A stretch of DNA of 64,000 nt from Thuidium tamariscinum (taxonomy: Eukaryota; Streptophyta; Bryopsida; Hypnales; Thuidiaceae), in the NCBI GenBank assembly GCA_947034885.2, contig OX344756.2, forward strand, positions 12,024,098-12,088,097, in the 5' to 3' direction. Positions 35,098 to 48,348 of this stretch are shown in pieces. The first letter of the stretch is position 1; each line of letters opens with the position of its first letter. The notes under the pieces are model-generated. The model was not told the origin of the DNA, made no database searches, and worked only from the letters and a program-made list of their open reading frames with translations. The position numbers and the translations under genes were made by a program.

Positions 35098-36129
35098 TCA
35101 TTTCTCATTGGAGGTCAAACTATTGTATGATACCTCTCTTTTTCACAAAAATTCTAAAAATGATTATTTACATTTTGTCTTATGTAGAGGTATACTCTAT
35201 CTTCCGTTGGACATTTAGTGATTGTAATGACATTGCAAGGTTAAAGGATTGTGCTAAGGATTCTAAGATTTTAGGATACCATATTTGATTGTTAGAATAA
35301 AAATTATGCATTAAAGGATATCAAAACCTACACCATTGGATTGACATTTCAACAGTTAGCATCTCTTAGTCTTATCATGCTCAAATATGGTGCCATTCAA
35401 ATTGAATACTTGACTATTTTGGACCGTCTATAGCTCATGGGAGGTGCAATATATAATGATCAAAATTGGAAGTACCATGTGTTATTGGATCAAATCGAAA
35501 CAACTTTTGTGACTGCCGTAGACTTCAATTCATGCATCTTCTATGTGAAATAAACTAAAGACGCCATCTTGGATCCAAAATTTGGCTTCCAAGACCTTCA
35601 AGGGTTAACTAAAATAGACACTTTATATTTTGGGTATGCTCCAATAAGTGCAATTTTTGATGATGTTTCCTACATTTTTATTTAAATTGAGAATTCTTCT
35701 TGTTTGGTAAGGGCAATTTTTTCTGTATAAAAACAAATTTGGAATTTAGCAATTTCTTCATTTTTAAAAATTCTCTAGCTTTCAAGAGGCTAAAAATATA
35801 TTATTAAGAAATGACTTTGTTTCCCTTGTAAATTAATCTACACCTACATTTAAAACTATTGCTAATTCTACTTCAATTAGTGATGTAGAGGATATACAAA
35901 ATTTTGTTTTGAGTGTAGCTATAGCTAGAATCTCTTATTAAGAAGATTTATATACTGATTTGAGCATTTCCATCTTGTAGAAGATGAAAAAGTAGGACCT
36001 AAAATGTAGTAGAGGAATAGAGATAGAAGTTAGATACACTAACCTATTGTTAGAATTTTCAAATGAAACTATCAATTTGTCTAGTCTATACTTATTTTCA
36101 ATATGTTCTTGTTTTGCAATAGTTTTGCT
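35098..36129. other. Intergenic AT-rich DNA, no gene
   Basis: No coding signal or clear repeat boundary. A 'caagggttaac' phrase near 35600 resembles a family B end but has no partner. Confidence 0.45.
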
Positions 36130-36960
36130 CAAAAACAATGAAAATGTTTAAATCCTATAGTCCCAAGACCATTTCTCTCTAAAAACACCCACTCAAAATT
36201 GCCATTTCCAATGCAAACAACAAAAATCTTAATATTTGTTTTTTTGCATATCCATTTGTAGGATCTTGCACTATACTATTATGAAAATGTCAATCTAGAA
36301 AAGATTTCTGAATCTTTGATCTATCCATCATAAGACATAAAGTGTTTAAAGTAAAGAAAACAATTTTTTTTGTTCCTAACTTGACTAGATTATATAGCTT
36401 TGAGTCCTCTCAAATCAAAATTTTTGTACAATAAATTGTGAATTTAATTATTTTTAGTATTGTAAAATTGAATTCAAAGTTTTAGAAAAAAATTCACCCT
36501 CTGTTGTGTTTTTTATTCTATGAAAAATCGTAAAGTTGAAGTAAAGGTGAGATACTTAGAAAGAGAAACCAAATCATTAATTGCTCTAAGATGGAATTCA
36601 AACACACTAATTCCAATGAAGGGATTATTCTAGGTATCAAACTATACATGTGCAGTTCTATTTCATTTTTAGAAATTTTGAAAATTGAGCTAAATAAACA
36701 AATCCCATACATATTATTTTCTCAAGAATTAGCTAGATTGTTGACAAAATAAAAAGCTTCATAACTTTGACATCACTTACAGAAATGGAATGATTCAAAT
36801 CTTTACAAATAGACAAATATATAACCCATATGAAATAAACTAAAAAAAAGTTATTATCAATTTTTTTTGTTGCCCTTCGTTGCCTATTTTGGACTTACTA
36901 TGGTAATAATTTTTGCTCCTAATCACCAATGAAAATAAAAATTATATTCCTAGAAAGCTA
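36130..36960 (-). repeat. Decayed family B-like copy, reversed
   Basis: Reverse-complement traces of family B appear in order: 'taggatcttgca', 'attaatttttagta', 'cataactttgacatca' and 'gaatgattcaaa'. Similarity is weak and the ends are not preserved. Confidence 0.4.
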
Positions 36961-38189
36961 ATCAATTTTTTGTCTTAAAAAATTGAGATCATAGGTATAG
37001 GAGATGGCCCAAAAACAATGTGGGTATTTAGAATTGTGTAGTAGGAGGTTGTAAAATCGATACTTGACTGTGGAAAAATGGACTCTTGATTACATTAGGG
37101 CACGATGAGATTTGGTAAATACTTCTTCAATAGATGGTTTAACCCTGGAGCATGCCAACGTCCAATTTTTGGATGATGAACAAATTTGAAATTACTTTTC
37201 TATCTTGTTGCTGCTTAGATAGAAGTCATCCTAATTCTTAGAAGTTCTTTATGAAGTTTTTGTTCTATCCAAGGATTGGATTTGGTATTGCCAAAGTAAA
37301 CAATTTTCTAAAATTATAAATGTAGAAGTATGTCAAGTGGTTGACTTGCGTTGACTGTAGTTCAAAACCAAATTTGCAAAAATGAGGTAATAGAATTAAA
37401 GAATAAAAAAGTTTTAAAAAATCACCATATGAAGAGAAATTCATTTCAAACCCACTCTAACAAGTTTTACTTGAAAAATGACAATATTTTGCTTGTAATT
37501 GAATTTTGAAGGGATATTGAAATTTTCCTTTCATAATTTATAGAAAAATATAGGTGAAAGCATTGGGGAATCTAATTATATGGATGGAATCTAAAATTCA
37601 AAATTCACAAATTTTCTTTGAATTACAATCCCAAAATCTGATTCTAATTTTAGGATAGGCAAGTTTATTTACACTTTTCAACCATAGAATATAATATGAA
37701 GTTTTCTAATCTAGCATATCTAGACTGACAGATGTAGCAAGAGATATGGATTGATTGACATTAGCATACAAAGAATACTTAGATCTACTTGGATTTCTAC
37801 TATTTATATAGAGATGGCCATTTGGCAACATTTTCGCTCTGTTATTATAAACCAAGACACACTTAAACTCACATAATTTTTTTTGCTGCAGAATAGACTC
37901 TACTCTTTTGTACTTCCGGGGATGGTACTTGGCACTTCATGGTGCCTTCCATCTTCCTCTAATTCCTGTTTTGTTTTGTTTTTAAATTTGAAGGGGGCGT
38001 TCCGCGCCCTCCCCCCTCCTGGCCTTTATGGTCTTCAAGCACAATCCCAAAATATTCTTTCAAATAGTACTTTATAATGATTTTTCTCAAATCGTCAATT
38101 CTAGATATGATTCTAGACGTTCTAGGATTAAGAGCCACAATGGATTCTTTCCTAACTAAGTGGATAGGTATCTACTAATTTTAATTCAA
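36961..38189. other. Intergenic AT-rich DNA, no gene
   Basis: Nothing recognised. A small GC-richer patch at 37990-38030 has no frame of note. Confidence 0.45.
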
Positions 38190-38610
38190 AATAAGAATTG
38201 GTGGTCCAACTACCTTCTTACAAATGATAAAAAATTTGAAATAATGATTGACTCAAGCATTCATTTCAGTTTTAGAAAGAGTTGCATTTAGAAACCACTC
38301 TATTACTTTCTACATGTTGTAATGCTAGTTTTTGAACAAAATCATATTTTTTATTTATAAAACTAAGCATGTGTGGGTTTCCAAGGCCTACAAATCACAA
38401 ATAAGGCCCTATGCCAGATTTTGTTTGAAAATTCATAAGTAATTCATAAATGCTCCAAAAATTATGAAACAACTTCTGTTAGATTCCTCGTTTATTTCTC
38501 TTGGATTGAAAAATGAGTGAAAAATATTATCATCTACAAAAATGCATGATAAAGGCTGACCAGCCCTTAAATGAGCAGTTTTTGAGCCTCTTACCTCACT
38601 TGCTCTATTC
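38190..38610 (+). repeat. Family D dispersed repeat
   Basis: It is the reverse complement of each tandem copy at 32390-33665 ('tgttgcaatgctagttttt'-type, 'gaaaattcataa', 'atgaaacaactt', 'cttaaatgagcagttt'). Confidence 0.6.
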
Positions 38611-38918
38611 TTCAAGAATCTCGTGATGGAACTCTTGGGACTTTAGGGGTCAAAGAGTTATATTTCATTTAGTTTTGAAATAATTGATATTCATATATCA
38701 ACATTCAGATCCATATCAAAGATTCAAAGTGAGTCTCAAAGAAAATAACTTACTCAAAGTTGGGCCAAAATAATCCAAGTTCTGTTACTATTCGCTATTC
38801 AGTTGACCTACCCAGGTGGAGATGCCCTTGTGAGAAAAAGATAAAAAACAAAAACAATGCCTAGACTACCCATATGATTTAGACCACTAAGAGAACAACA
38901 CGCAGAATACGGTATACG

Positions 38919-38924
38919 TATAAA
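38919..38924 (+). promoter_or_regulatory. Candidate TATA box of amine oxidase gene
   Basis: TATAAA followed by TTATAA lies 543 bp upstream of the ATG, at the boundary where composition changes from AT-rich repeat to genic DNA. Assignment is positional only. Confidence 0.25.
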
Positions 38925-39461
38925 TTATAAGGACAGAGATGTTAATCGAGATACCCAAAAATCAAATCATGCGTTCCAGACGTCAGCGAGGTTCCCAAAT
39001 GCGCTTTGTTGTCACTGTCGTAGTGCTCTGTATATTTGTTCTCCGCCATCGCCTGCGCCCGCCACAAGCTCAATTGCGCACCTCGCCCTCATCCAAGGCC
39101 TCAACTGCTCCAGCGCAATCCGTCTCTGCGTTCAAGCCTTCCTTACTGCGACTGGTTTGAGCCTAATTTCATTCTTTTTGGTTGCCGATGGCGTCCGAAA
39201 TCTGCGAGTGAAAGGACGAGTTAGCTAGTACGTGATTGTGTGGTTTAGAGGAGGAAGTGAGGTAGTGCTGCGACATATTTGTGGGAGCTGTGAGAGAGGC
39301 GAGTGGGGATTGGTGAAAATTTGGGAGAAGAGAGCTGCGAAAGGATGTTTGGTTGCCAAGACGGGGAGGGGCGGGTTGCGGAGCGAATAATTTCGTATTT
39401 CTGGCAGTGTGAGTCTGGGGAAGGAGTATCCAGGCATTGGAGTGCTTGAAAAAACCGGCCA

Positions 39462-42400
39462 ATGGCCTCACGTACAGAGTCGCCGGAAAATTTCGGCGAT
39501 TCATCCTCCTCGCCCTGTGAAGATTTTGATTCTGGTTTCTCAGTGCCATCTGCTTTAGACAGCTCTTTTGAAGCCGCGGGAAGTCTGCAGCCTAAACCTG
39601 CTTCGGGAGAGGTTCTAGAGATTATGGGAGAAGAGCTTTCTCACATTGAACAACAAGAGCCTAACAGGAACAGCAAGATTCCGTACGGGTCACTGGATCC
39701 TACAGCCTCAATCGCTCGAAGTGCCTTGAAAGGTTGCAGTCTTGATTTCAATATTCTGCATGCCCTTGCTGTGGCCTCCTGTGTCAGCTGCTGTTATTGC
39801 TAGAAATCCATGTGTACAATTTGTTTCGCTTACTTAACCCGTCGGTCACTCTGCTAAGAGGATCTAATATTTCTCCTGCAGCATGTTCATCGGTGAGTTG
39901 AATGAATGTTTATTTGATTATATTTTAAGAGCAGCTCTCTCATTTGCAACAACAATATTGTCTGTTCAGATTTTCGTACTCTGTTATTAGGATGTATGTG
40001 CGAGGCACTTCGCGAGGTGTCAGAACAGGTACATTTGAATGCGTTTCAGTTAATTGGAACAGTGCAAGTGCTCGTGAACCAGTTAACTTAAGTAAGACAC
40101 GTTACGGTAGGTCACGGAAAGGAGAATCTAAATTCCATCCTGCAGCATGGAATGTCGGTAAATTTCAGAGTGAATATTTATTTGGTGATCCTTGAGAGTA
40201 GCACTCCCATTCGCAAGAACAAGCTTGTCTAGATTATGATTTACAACCGAAGAGCGTACTCTGTTATTTCTGGATATGTGTGGGATGCACTTCGTGAGGT
40301 GTCGGACAACGTAATTCAATCTGAACTTTCGAAGCTAATTGGGATGTTGCAAGGTGTTCATCAGTCAATTTTAATTGGCTCTGAGCACCGAAGGCTGTCT
40401 ATCTACGTTGCGATTGTCTGGTGAACAATTAGCGATCTGTATTCATACGCATCTATGTCGACGTGATTCAAAGAGTGATTAGTGCAGGTTTATTAAAGAA
40501 TATCCATCGTCCGGATTCTGTGTGGAGTCTCAATTGCCTCACGGTGCTAGATTCTACATAACACCTAATGTGTTTATTTGCGGTATGCACATGAGCAGCA
40601 ATAGGCTAGGTGAGCATCATCTTCTGTAGCGGCCTCGACGCCTCCAATTCGCCAAAAAGCTAGGCACCATGCCTGGTGTGTGGTAAACTCCTTACGATCC
40701 AGCTAACTCTTGTTTCAATGGTTCGTTAAGTCGAAACAGGAGAGCACCAGGGTAGTTGGAGTTCCAGAAACGTATCCAGCTACTTTCAAACTCGAGCTTG
40801 TAAGACGCTGGCAACCAGAGTAGCTTGTTTTCGCATATTTGCCAAATATCATCGCGGTGCTGGTGAATACCTGTGTACTTGTCTTGGTACTTGTCCGCCC
40901 TTGCGACTGTGCTGGTGTGCCCTTGGGGTTTACATGGGGAATGAATATGAAGCACAATCTGTTAAGTTTGTTTTTTGACATGGAGGTCTGATTTACGTCC
41001 AGTAAGTAGATGCACAGAAGCAAAATATTCCCTTTCAACTTCCATTATCCCCGTGGGGCAAAATGTCATTAGAAATGCTGCAGAAGTTCGAATGCCTATC
41101 ACCAAAGGCAACTTTCTCTGATATCACTAGTTGCGTACTACCTGATGGTTTTTCGGACTTTTGCAGCTCGATTTTTCGGTCTGTGTAGTGCAACATGATG
41201 AAGCACAAAGTACTGCACGTAAACCCTAGAGCCGTTTTCTCTGGATGTGAAGCCGGTTTATCAGGAGCCTCATAAATAAGCCTGATCTTTACGTGTAATT
41301 GATGTATGCAGGTTCACAAATGCCTATCTTGAGGTCACAGTCTGCGCACCCCTTGGATCCTCTGAACGCCACCGAAATTGCTGTTGCAATAGCCACTGTC
41401 AGAGCTGCGGGTGAAACGGCTGAAGTAAGCGCAGGACATCCACCCGTCCTTTTTTGTGTTGATTGAGAATAAGATGCATCAATTGTGTTTCTTAGAAGGT
41501 TGGAAAAAGCACAAGCTCAATCTTGAAGGAACGAGTTAAGGAAGGGACTGTTTCATCTACCTTGGCTATCTACTCTTAGATGCTAACTTATGACCCCTCA
41601 TCTCTTGCTCTGATGCTACGAATGCTTGAATCGTGACAGCCACGATATGCTACTCGTCGGTTAGGTATAAAATATCTCTAGCAAGGTGACTTGGAGCCAT
41701 TATAAGACTTGGAAGATATTTCAGCCATCAGTCAGTGAACTAACGTTGGTGCAAGTTACGCTGCATGATGTGGGCAATTTTAATCCGACCTCTGTATATT
41801 GATGTGGAACATATAAGTTGGAAGATTCGCAAACAAATTCCAATACACCTTTTGCGAGGTTTCAGAGAGTTTAAACTGAACTTTCGATGCTTACTGCTTG
41901 CAGGTCCGGGATGGAATGCGATTTGTAGAGGTAGTGCTTAATGAACCAGACAAGCATGTCGTGGCCATGGCGGATGCATATTTCTTCCCTCCATACCAAC
42001 CCATGCTATTTAAAACAAAAGGAAAATCATCCTTCTATCCTTTACAGCTACCACACAGGCAAGCGAGGCTTGTTGTGTACAACAAAATAACGAATGTAAC
42101 TAGCATATGGTTAGTGGAACTCAGTGAAGTGCATGCCACAGCTCGTGGAGGACACCATCGCGGAAAGGTCATCTCTTCGACCGTCATTCCAGATGTTCAG
42201 CCTCCAATGGTACTCGTGCTCAAATTTTGGTTTTGCCAATTCAATTACTGATGATACTACAATGTCAAGAGAGCTGCATTTGGGCTAAACCTTTATTTCC
42301 GTTTTCCCTCTGGTACTTTACTCGGTTCCTGCAAATGATTTGTTTCTTTGTGCTGTGATGGCAGGATGCAGTGGAATATGCCGAATGCGAAGCAGCTGTA

Positions 42401-43821
42401 AAAGAGCATGTATCCTTTGTGGAAGCTATGAAGAGGCGTGGTATTAACGACATGAATCTTGTTATGGTAGATCCTTGGTGAGCCTCCTCTCACACCGCGT
42501 AACTTCCTTAGTAGCGAATGTTGTAGAGGCTTTTAGCGATTGAGACTACGTTACAGAAGCTCCAAGTCTGTCAAATATCTCAAACAACCAGTTTTGACTA
42601 AAGCATGCTCTGATTGTGATCGTGAGAGTTTAAGCATGCTTTAATTAAGACTAGCGATACTGTATTGCTGAAGTTCTTTCCCTTGTTGAGCAGGTGGTAG
42701 CTGCTATTATAGCCCGGAACAAAGTGACTTAAGATAGGCTTGTGTGCAGGTGTGTCGGGTACTACAGTGAAGAAGACTCTCCTAGCCGAAGACTTGCTAG
42801 ACCACTTGTATTTTGCAGAACAGAGAGCGACTGTCCTCTTGAAAACGGATATGCACGACCTGTGGAGGGCATACATGTGCTGGTAGACATGCAAAAAATG
42901 GAGGTGATACTCCGGAGATTATTGCCCTGATTCATGGAAATAGTAATGGCTGGAGTCGATTCTCTTTCTTTCTTGACCATTTTATTCATGACTGGCCTCG
43001 AGTCTCTTAGTTACTAGTATGCTAGGGATATATGTGCTTCCCTTTTTTTTTCAATAAACCTTGTTTTTCCATTCAAGTGAGAAATTCTACAGTATGATAA
43101 TTGTGAGGGTACCCTTTCGTTGGGATTTCTCGTCAGTTTTTCTCCATTTCCTCTTTTTTAGCCAATGTAATTGAACCTGGGATTTCAGGTAATCGAGTTC
43201 GAGGACAAGTTTTTGGTTCCACTACCAACTTCAGATCCTCTGAGAAATTATACAGCTGCTGCTTCTCGTGGGGCTTTGGATAGAAGCGACATTAAGCCTT
43301 TGCATATTTCTCAACCCGAAGGACCTAGCTTTCGTGTGAATGGGTATGCAGTCGAGTGGCAGAAGGTATGAATACTGGAGAACTTTCAGATTAAGCATAT
43401 TTGTGACGAGGGTGAAAACAATAGAATGTGATTCTTTCTTCTGCTTGCGGTGAATAACCTCTCGTGAGGAAGAAGAATAGCCACTCTGGGACTGAGTGTT
43501 CAGTTTGATCTAGTTTATCTTTTGTTTTCTTTGGTCTTTTCATTCCACTTGGTAAATTGTTTTCGCAGTGGAATTTTCGAATTGGCTTTACTCCAAGAGA
43601 AGGTTTGGTTATTCACACGGTTGCTTATGAAGATGGGAGTCGAGGGAGACGGTCTGTTGCACACCGTATGAGCTTTGTGGAAATGGTAGTCCCCTATGGT
43701 GACCCAATGGATCCTCATTATAGGAAGAATGCATTTGATGCTGGAGAAGATGGACTAGGAAAGAACTGTCACTCCCTAAGACGGGTTAGTACTTTCCTTT
43801 TTCAATAAATTCTCATCTCTT

Positions 43822-43853
<32 letters not shown>

Positions 43854-46800
43854 CAGCAGCCCAAGAGATGGTGTTGCAAGGTTATTATTTATTTTCAGTA
43901 CTAGATAAGCAGAGTATCGTGATTTCAGAACTATCTACTCGACTTACGTATGACCTGAAGTAACTTGACAATGTCAGCTGCCTTCTCGACTGACTTTAAT
44001 GAGAAAATAGGCTTGCTGAGTCGGTTAGTGCATAGAGATGTGCAGGGATGCGATTGTCTTGGCTTGATTAAGTACTTTGATGCCCATTTCACCAACTTCC
44101 ATGGAGGAGTTGAAACAATCGAAAACTGCATTTGCATGCATGAAGAAGATCATGGAGTGCTATGGAAACATCAAGATTGGCGAACTGGTTCCACAGAAAG
44201 ACGTCGGTCACGGCGATTAACAGTTTCCTGCTTCTGCACTGTTGCCAACTATGAGTACGGTTTCTACTGGCATTTCTACCAGGTTTGATTCTCTAATTGC
44301 TTAGTGAGCAATTGAATACTAATCCATTGTTTTTACTGCCATTTGTTAGTTGTTCCGAGCAATGCGATAGTGAAGAGCAATCGCTTCTTAGTGTTCTCAT
44401 GTTGATTAGAGAGCCTCATCAAAGCCTCCTTACCTTCTGATGCGTTATCAGAATTTTATTTTGTTTGGAGCCTCTCGCAACCATTTGATGTTTAAGCATT
44501 ACATGGTAATCGACTCACAGTGGTGTGCCGAAGGACTAGGACTGCAAGAGAGCAATTACTGATATATATTTGTAACGCGGAATTATGTGACTTCGTTGTT
44601 TAGTTGAGTAGAGAGTTTACACCTCCGGATGTTTTATTCAGTCTAACCTTGAGCTCTTCATTGTCGAAAAGGGTGGAGAAAACCGAGTGAGGTAACACAG
44701 TCCGTTGCTTTTGATCAGCATCTAATGATCGGTGTCTTTATCTGGCTTTCATCATAGATTGTGCGATAGTGTAGTAGGCTGCCAGACACTACCGACCCAA
44801 TGTTTCTGATTGTGACGGAAAATTTGCGCAGTTTTTCTTTATGTTGTCTTGAAGATCTTTATGATCATTATCTCAGTTTGAAAAATGGACTTGGTAGAAC
44901 TAGTCAACTAGGTGCATAATCTACCTTTCCCCTATTGCATAATAAATTTAGGTTAGGAACTAGTTGGGAACTCTCTTGAAGCTGACCATAGCTGTCTAGG
45001 TAGCAGAATGGGAGATATTATGAGATTTACAAGTTTTGATCACCAGATTGGAGTTCATGTTGCAGGATGGAAAGATAGAAGCTGAAGTGAAGCTGACTGG
45101 CATCTTGAGCTTGGGTGCCTTGAAGGCTGGGGAGAGCCGCCGGCATGGCACTGTGATTGCACCTGGTCTCTATGCTCCAGTTCATCAACATTTTTTCGTT
45201 GCCCGGTTGAACATGGCTGTTGACTGTAATCCCGGTGAAGAACTAAATCAGGTACACGATAATGAGCTCTACCCCCGGGTTCTACCCTAATCCAAATCCA
45301 AATTCACAAGAAAAAGTTATAACATATGTGCAGGAAAGAGAATCTTAAAGCTGGTGTTTGTTGTGTTAAATTGAAGCCTAATATTACGGAGCATGTAAAT
45401 TGACTACATTTTACTGATGGAACGATATATTAGCAACTGATTGATGACCGACTACCAACAATTGATTTTCGGCATCTATTAATCAAGTTTACGAATTATT
45501 GAGGAACTATCTCGCATTTATGTTGATACCTTGCAATGGGACCACGAGTTTGAGTAATTTGATTTTGCCTCGTGTTCTAGCCCTCTATATTTGACAAATT
45601 TAAATCCTTGTTTCAGGTAGTGGAAGTCAATGTGAAGGTGGAGAAACCAGGACCTAACAACCCTCACAATAATGCTTTTTTCGCTGATGAAACCCTTCTG
45701 CGCTCAGAACAGCAGGCTCAAAGGGATTGCAACGCCCTCAGCGCTCGACATTGGATCGTAAGTCGCTTTCCTTGGTCCTTTACAATCCACCTACTTTGCC
45801 TCTCCATCAAATTTTGGCTTGCCGATCCTCAAGTGCATGATTTCCGGACTTGCAATTAACAGAGTCTCTACCAGATAGCCTTGCAAGGATATTTAACATA
45901 ATACTTAAAGATTGATATTTCCATTTTAGCGCGCAGCACGATGGCTTATGTTGTATCACCAGCTTAATCTCTTATTGTAAGCTTTCTCTGATTCCAACCA
46001 ATGTGAATAGAAAGTGGCTCAGGATGGAGTATGGCATGAGTGCAGTTTGGTACTGAGCCATTTTAGAGTGTTAGGCCTGACTCTAAAATCTAGATAGCGG
46101 AGTTTGAGAACTTTTGATGGAATATACCGTATACGATCCACAATCTTGCTTGAGAGATATGAAACTAACGAGTTGCATTTCCTCAGGTACGAAATACAAG
46201 AACATATAATCGAACAGGGAAGCTCACTGGCTATAAGCTGGTCCCTGGCTCCAACTGTCTGCCACTCGCTGGATCCAAGGCAAAGTTCCTGAGACGAGCT
46301 GCGTTTCTCCTGCACAATCTCTGGGTGACTCAATTCCACCCTGAAGAGAACTTCCCAGGTGGAGAATTTCCAAATCAAAATCCACGAGTGGGTGATGGAT
46401 TGCCTACTTGGGTGAAGCTGGACCGGAAACTGGAGGAAACCGATGTTGTTCTCTGGTGAGTTCTTTGAACTTGTTTCTGAGCGTTAAAGATTAGTCGATG
46501 ACGCCGTAGTGATTTTCACAGCAGGTCTCTTTTGTCCAAAAGTTTTTGGCAAAAATCTCCTTGAAGTCCCACTGAAAGATTCACGTTCTGTTCATCTTGA
46601 CCCCTCCAATAAGTAAGTGTCACTAATAATCAATGGAGTAACACAGCATGAATCTTAGAGTTGGACTTGAGGAGATCTCGTATTTTTTCCTGTATATACG
46701 TATACAATTTACTACCTTTGTTGACTTCGACTTCTATAACCATGGAAGTGGCCACTCTTGGGCATTCAGGGTGATCTGGTGGTGAGTCTCGTATTGTCTT

Positions 46801-47433
46801 TGTAATTGCTCTGAGGTGCTCGAAATTTCATTGGAATGCAGGTATGTCTTTGGAGTAACCCACATTCCTAGACTGGAGGATTGGCCGGTGATGCCCGTGG
46901 AGCACATAGGCTTCAATTTGGTGGTTAGTACAAATCTTAATCCTTCTACCTGAAACTTTCAATTTCTAAAAGACATCTTCAATGTAGATTCAAGATACGT
47001 AGTCACAATGGAGGCCATTTCTGTAGAGGTGGCAAGCATGCATAGGTTAAGGAGTGCGCTGCTTTCTCAAAATCTTGACCACTTGTCATTAAGGTGTCCT
47101 TTTCAGACGCTTGATGGAGCACGATAGAAAAAGATCCAACCATTGACGTTATTTATGTGTAGTATTGTGAAAGCACAGCCTCCACACGGTATTTCGCATA
47201 ACGGGGCTTTATTTTAACATTACCTAAGCCCATATCGTATGTCCATTGAAAGCCATGCACTGACTGAATCAAGTTGGCTTGTTGTTTGATCTGAGCAGCC
47301 ACATGGGTTCTTCAACTGCTCACCTGCAATTGACATTCCACCATACGACGCAACAGATGAGAATGGCGACAAGGACACAGCTGTGAAAGGAGGGCAGCCA
47401 GAGATGATGCCGGGTCTTCTTTCAAAGATGTAA
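39462..47433 (+). CDS. Copper amine oxidase (primary-amine oxidase), peroxisomal
   Basis: Oxidises primary amines to aldehydes, H2O2 and NH3, using copper and self-made topaquinone. I assemble 13 exons: 39462-39732, 41312-41424, 41904-42209, 42365-42477, 42750-42903, 43189-43365, 43569-43784, 44046-44282, 45066-45251, 45617-45757, 46187-46455, 46842-46923, 47299-47433. They sum to 2400 nt in frame, or 799 residues. The Ser-rich N-terminus (1-90) is poorly conserved; the conserved part starts [14 protein letters not shown]. Catalytic base Asp435 sits in [11 protein letters not shown], the topaquinone precursor Tyr519 in ANYEYGF, and copper ligands are His569, His571 (PVHQHFF) and His735 ([10 protein letters not shown]). 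All are intact. The C-terminus is SKM, a PTS1 peroxisomal signal, and no signal peptide is seen. It looks like the peroxisomal CuAO-zeta type (Arabidopsis At2g42490). The exon 1 donor (39732/39733) is the least certain junction; the others are phase-consistent. Confidence 0.95.
39820..40380 (+). repeat. Tandem duplication (about 264-280 bp) in amine oxidase intron 1
   Basis: Two diverged copies share, in order, 'cctgcagcatg' (39875 and 40139), 'aatgtttatttg'-like, 'gagcagctctc'/'gagtagcactc', 'actctgttatt' (39978 and 40258), 'gcacttcgcgaggtgtc' and 'ttaattgg'. Short open frames in both copies (YSVIRMYV and YSVISGYV) are not part of the oxidase. Confidence 0.65.
43822..43854 (+). repeat. (TC)n microsatellite in amine oxidase intron 7
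   Basis: An uninterrupted CT dinucleotide run within the intron between 43785 and 44045. Confidence 0.9.
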
Positions 47434-48348
47434 ATGCAGTTGAAAGTAATCTGTAAGATAATTGGGTGTTGATGGATCGGCCAGGTAACCATCATATGAA
47501 CCCACGTGAGTCTTTTCACCCCATTGGATACAACCTAAATTAAATCCAATCCTGGGAGCCTTTTTGAATCTAGACGATGCAGATCATGTGGTTCTCATAT
47601 CCCTTGCCCTGGCATGCACTCCACCCTGCGAAGGTACAGTATTGGATCCATTGAGCAATGCCTCTTGTCAGCTGCTAAAATGGAACCTGCAGCACTGAAC
47701 CACGGTGAAATAGCTGCACACTTGAACAACCTTTACTGCACGCCCCACTAGATTTGGGGGAAAATACTGGCGAGAACTGTTGTGTAATCTTGTACTAAAT
47801 GAGACCTATTAATGTGAGACCTCCAGTCTGCATTTGTACACTACACTATAATCAAAATCCCCTAGAGGGACAGGATACCGCTTGTGTCACTTTCAACAGA
47901 TATCCGGGAGAGCTGTGAAGAGATGTTTGGGTACAAAAACCAAATCCGTCGAGATCAAATACTTCTCACAATCTGCGGATTTCTTATGCAATATGAAAGT
48001 GGGTGGTTGTAGACCGCACTGACTGGCGAAAGGCAACCCCTTCTCAACTGCTCGAAATCACTGCTCATTGACGTAATGGGAACCTGTAACTTCGAAACGC
48101 AAGCTTGGTGAGAATTTCTAGCCAATTACATGAAATGAAATATCAATCTGTGTAATCATGGAAAAACAAGTTCATCATTTATCAAAGTTGGACATGATCC
48201 GACCTATTAATTTTGCTCTTGCAGTTCGCTGTAAAACATGTTGATAAAAGACTTGCGACTTGTAACACGGACAAGTTCCGTCCGAGTATAAATGTTTCTC
48301 GCTATGCCCTAAATACCAGAAGAAGCAACCTGTCGCGAAACTGGCTCC
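47434..48348. other. Intergenic: 3' flanks of two convergent genes
   Basis: It contains the 3' UTR of the amine oxidase (+) and the end of the gag-like gene (-). No additional ORF or canonical AATAAA was seen immediately downstream of the oxidase stop. Confidence 0.5.

Noticed and set aside
39944-40424. Short ORFs with parallel YSVI motifs as candidate amine oxidase exons
   Set aside because: They belong to a tandem duplication in intron 1. The oxidase frame joins directly from 39732 to 41312 in correct phase without them.
43822-43854. GAGA/CT promoter-like element
   Set aside because: It is an intronic dinucleotide microsatellite within the amine oxidase gene, far from any start site.
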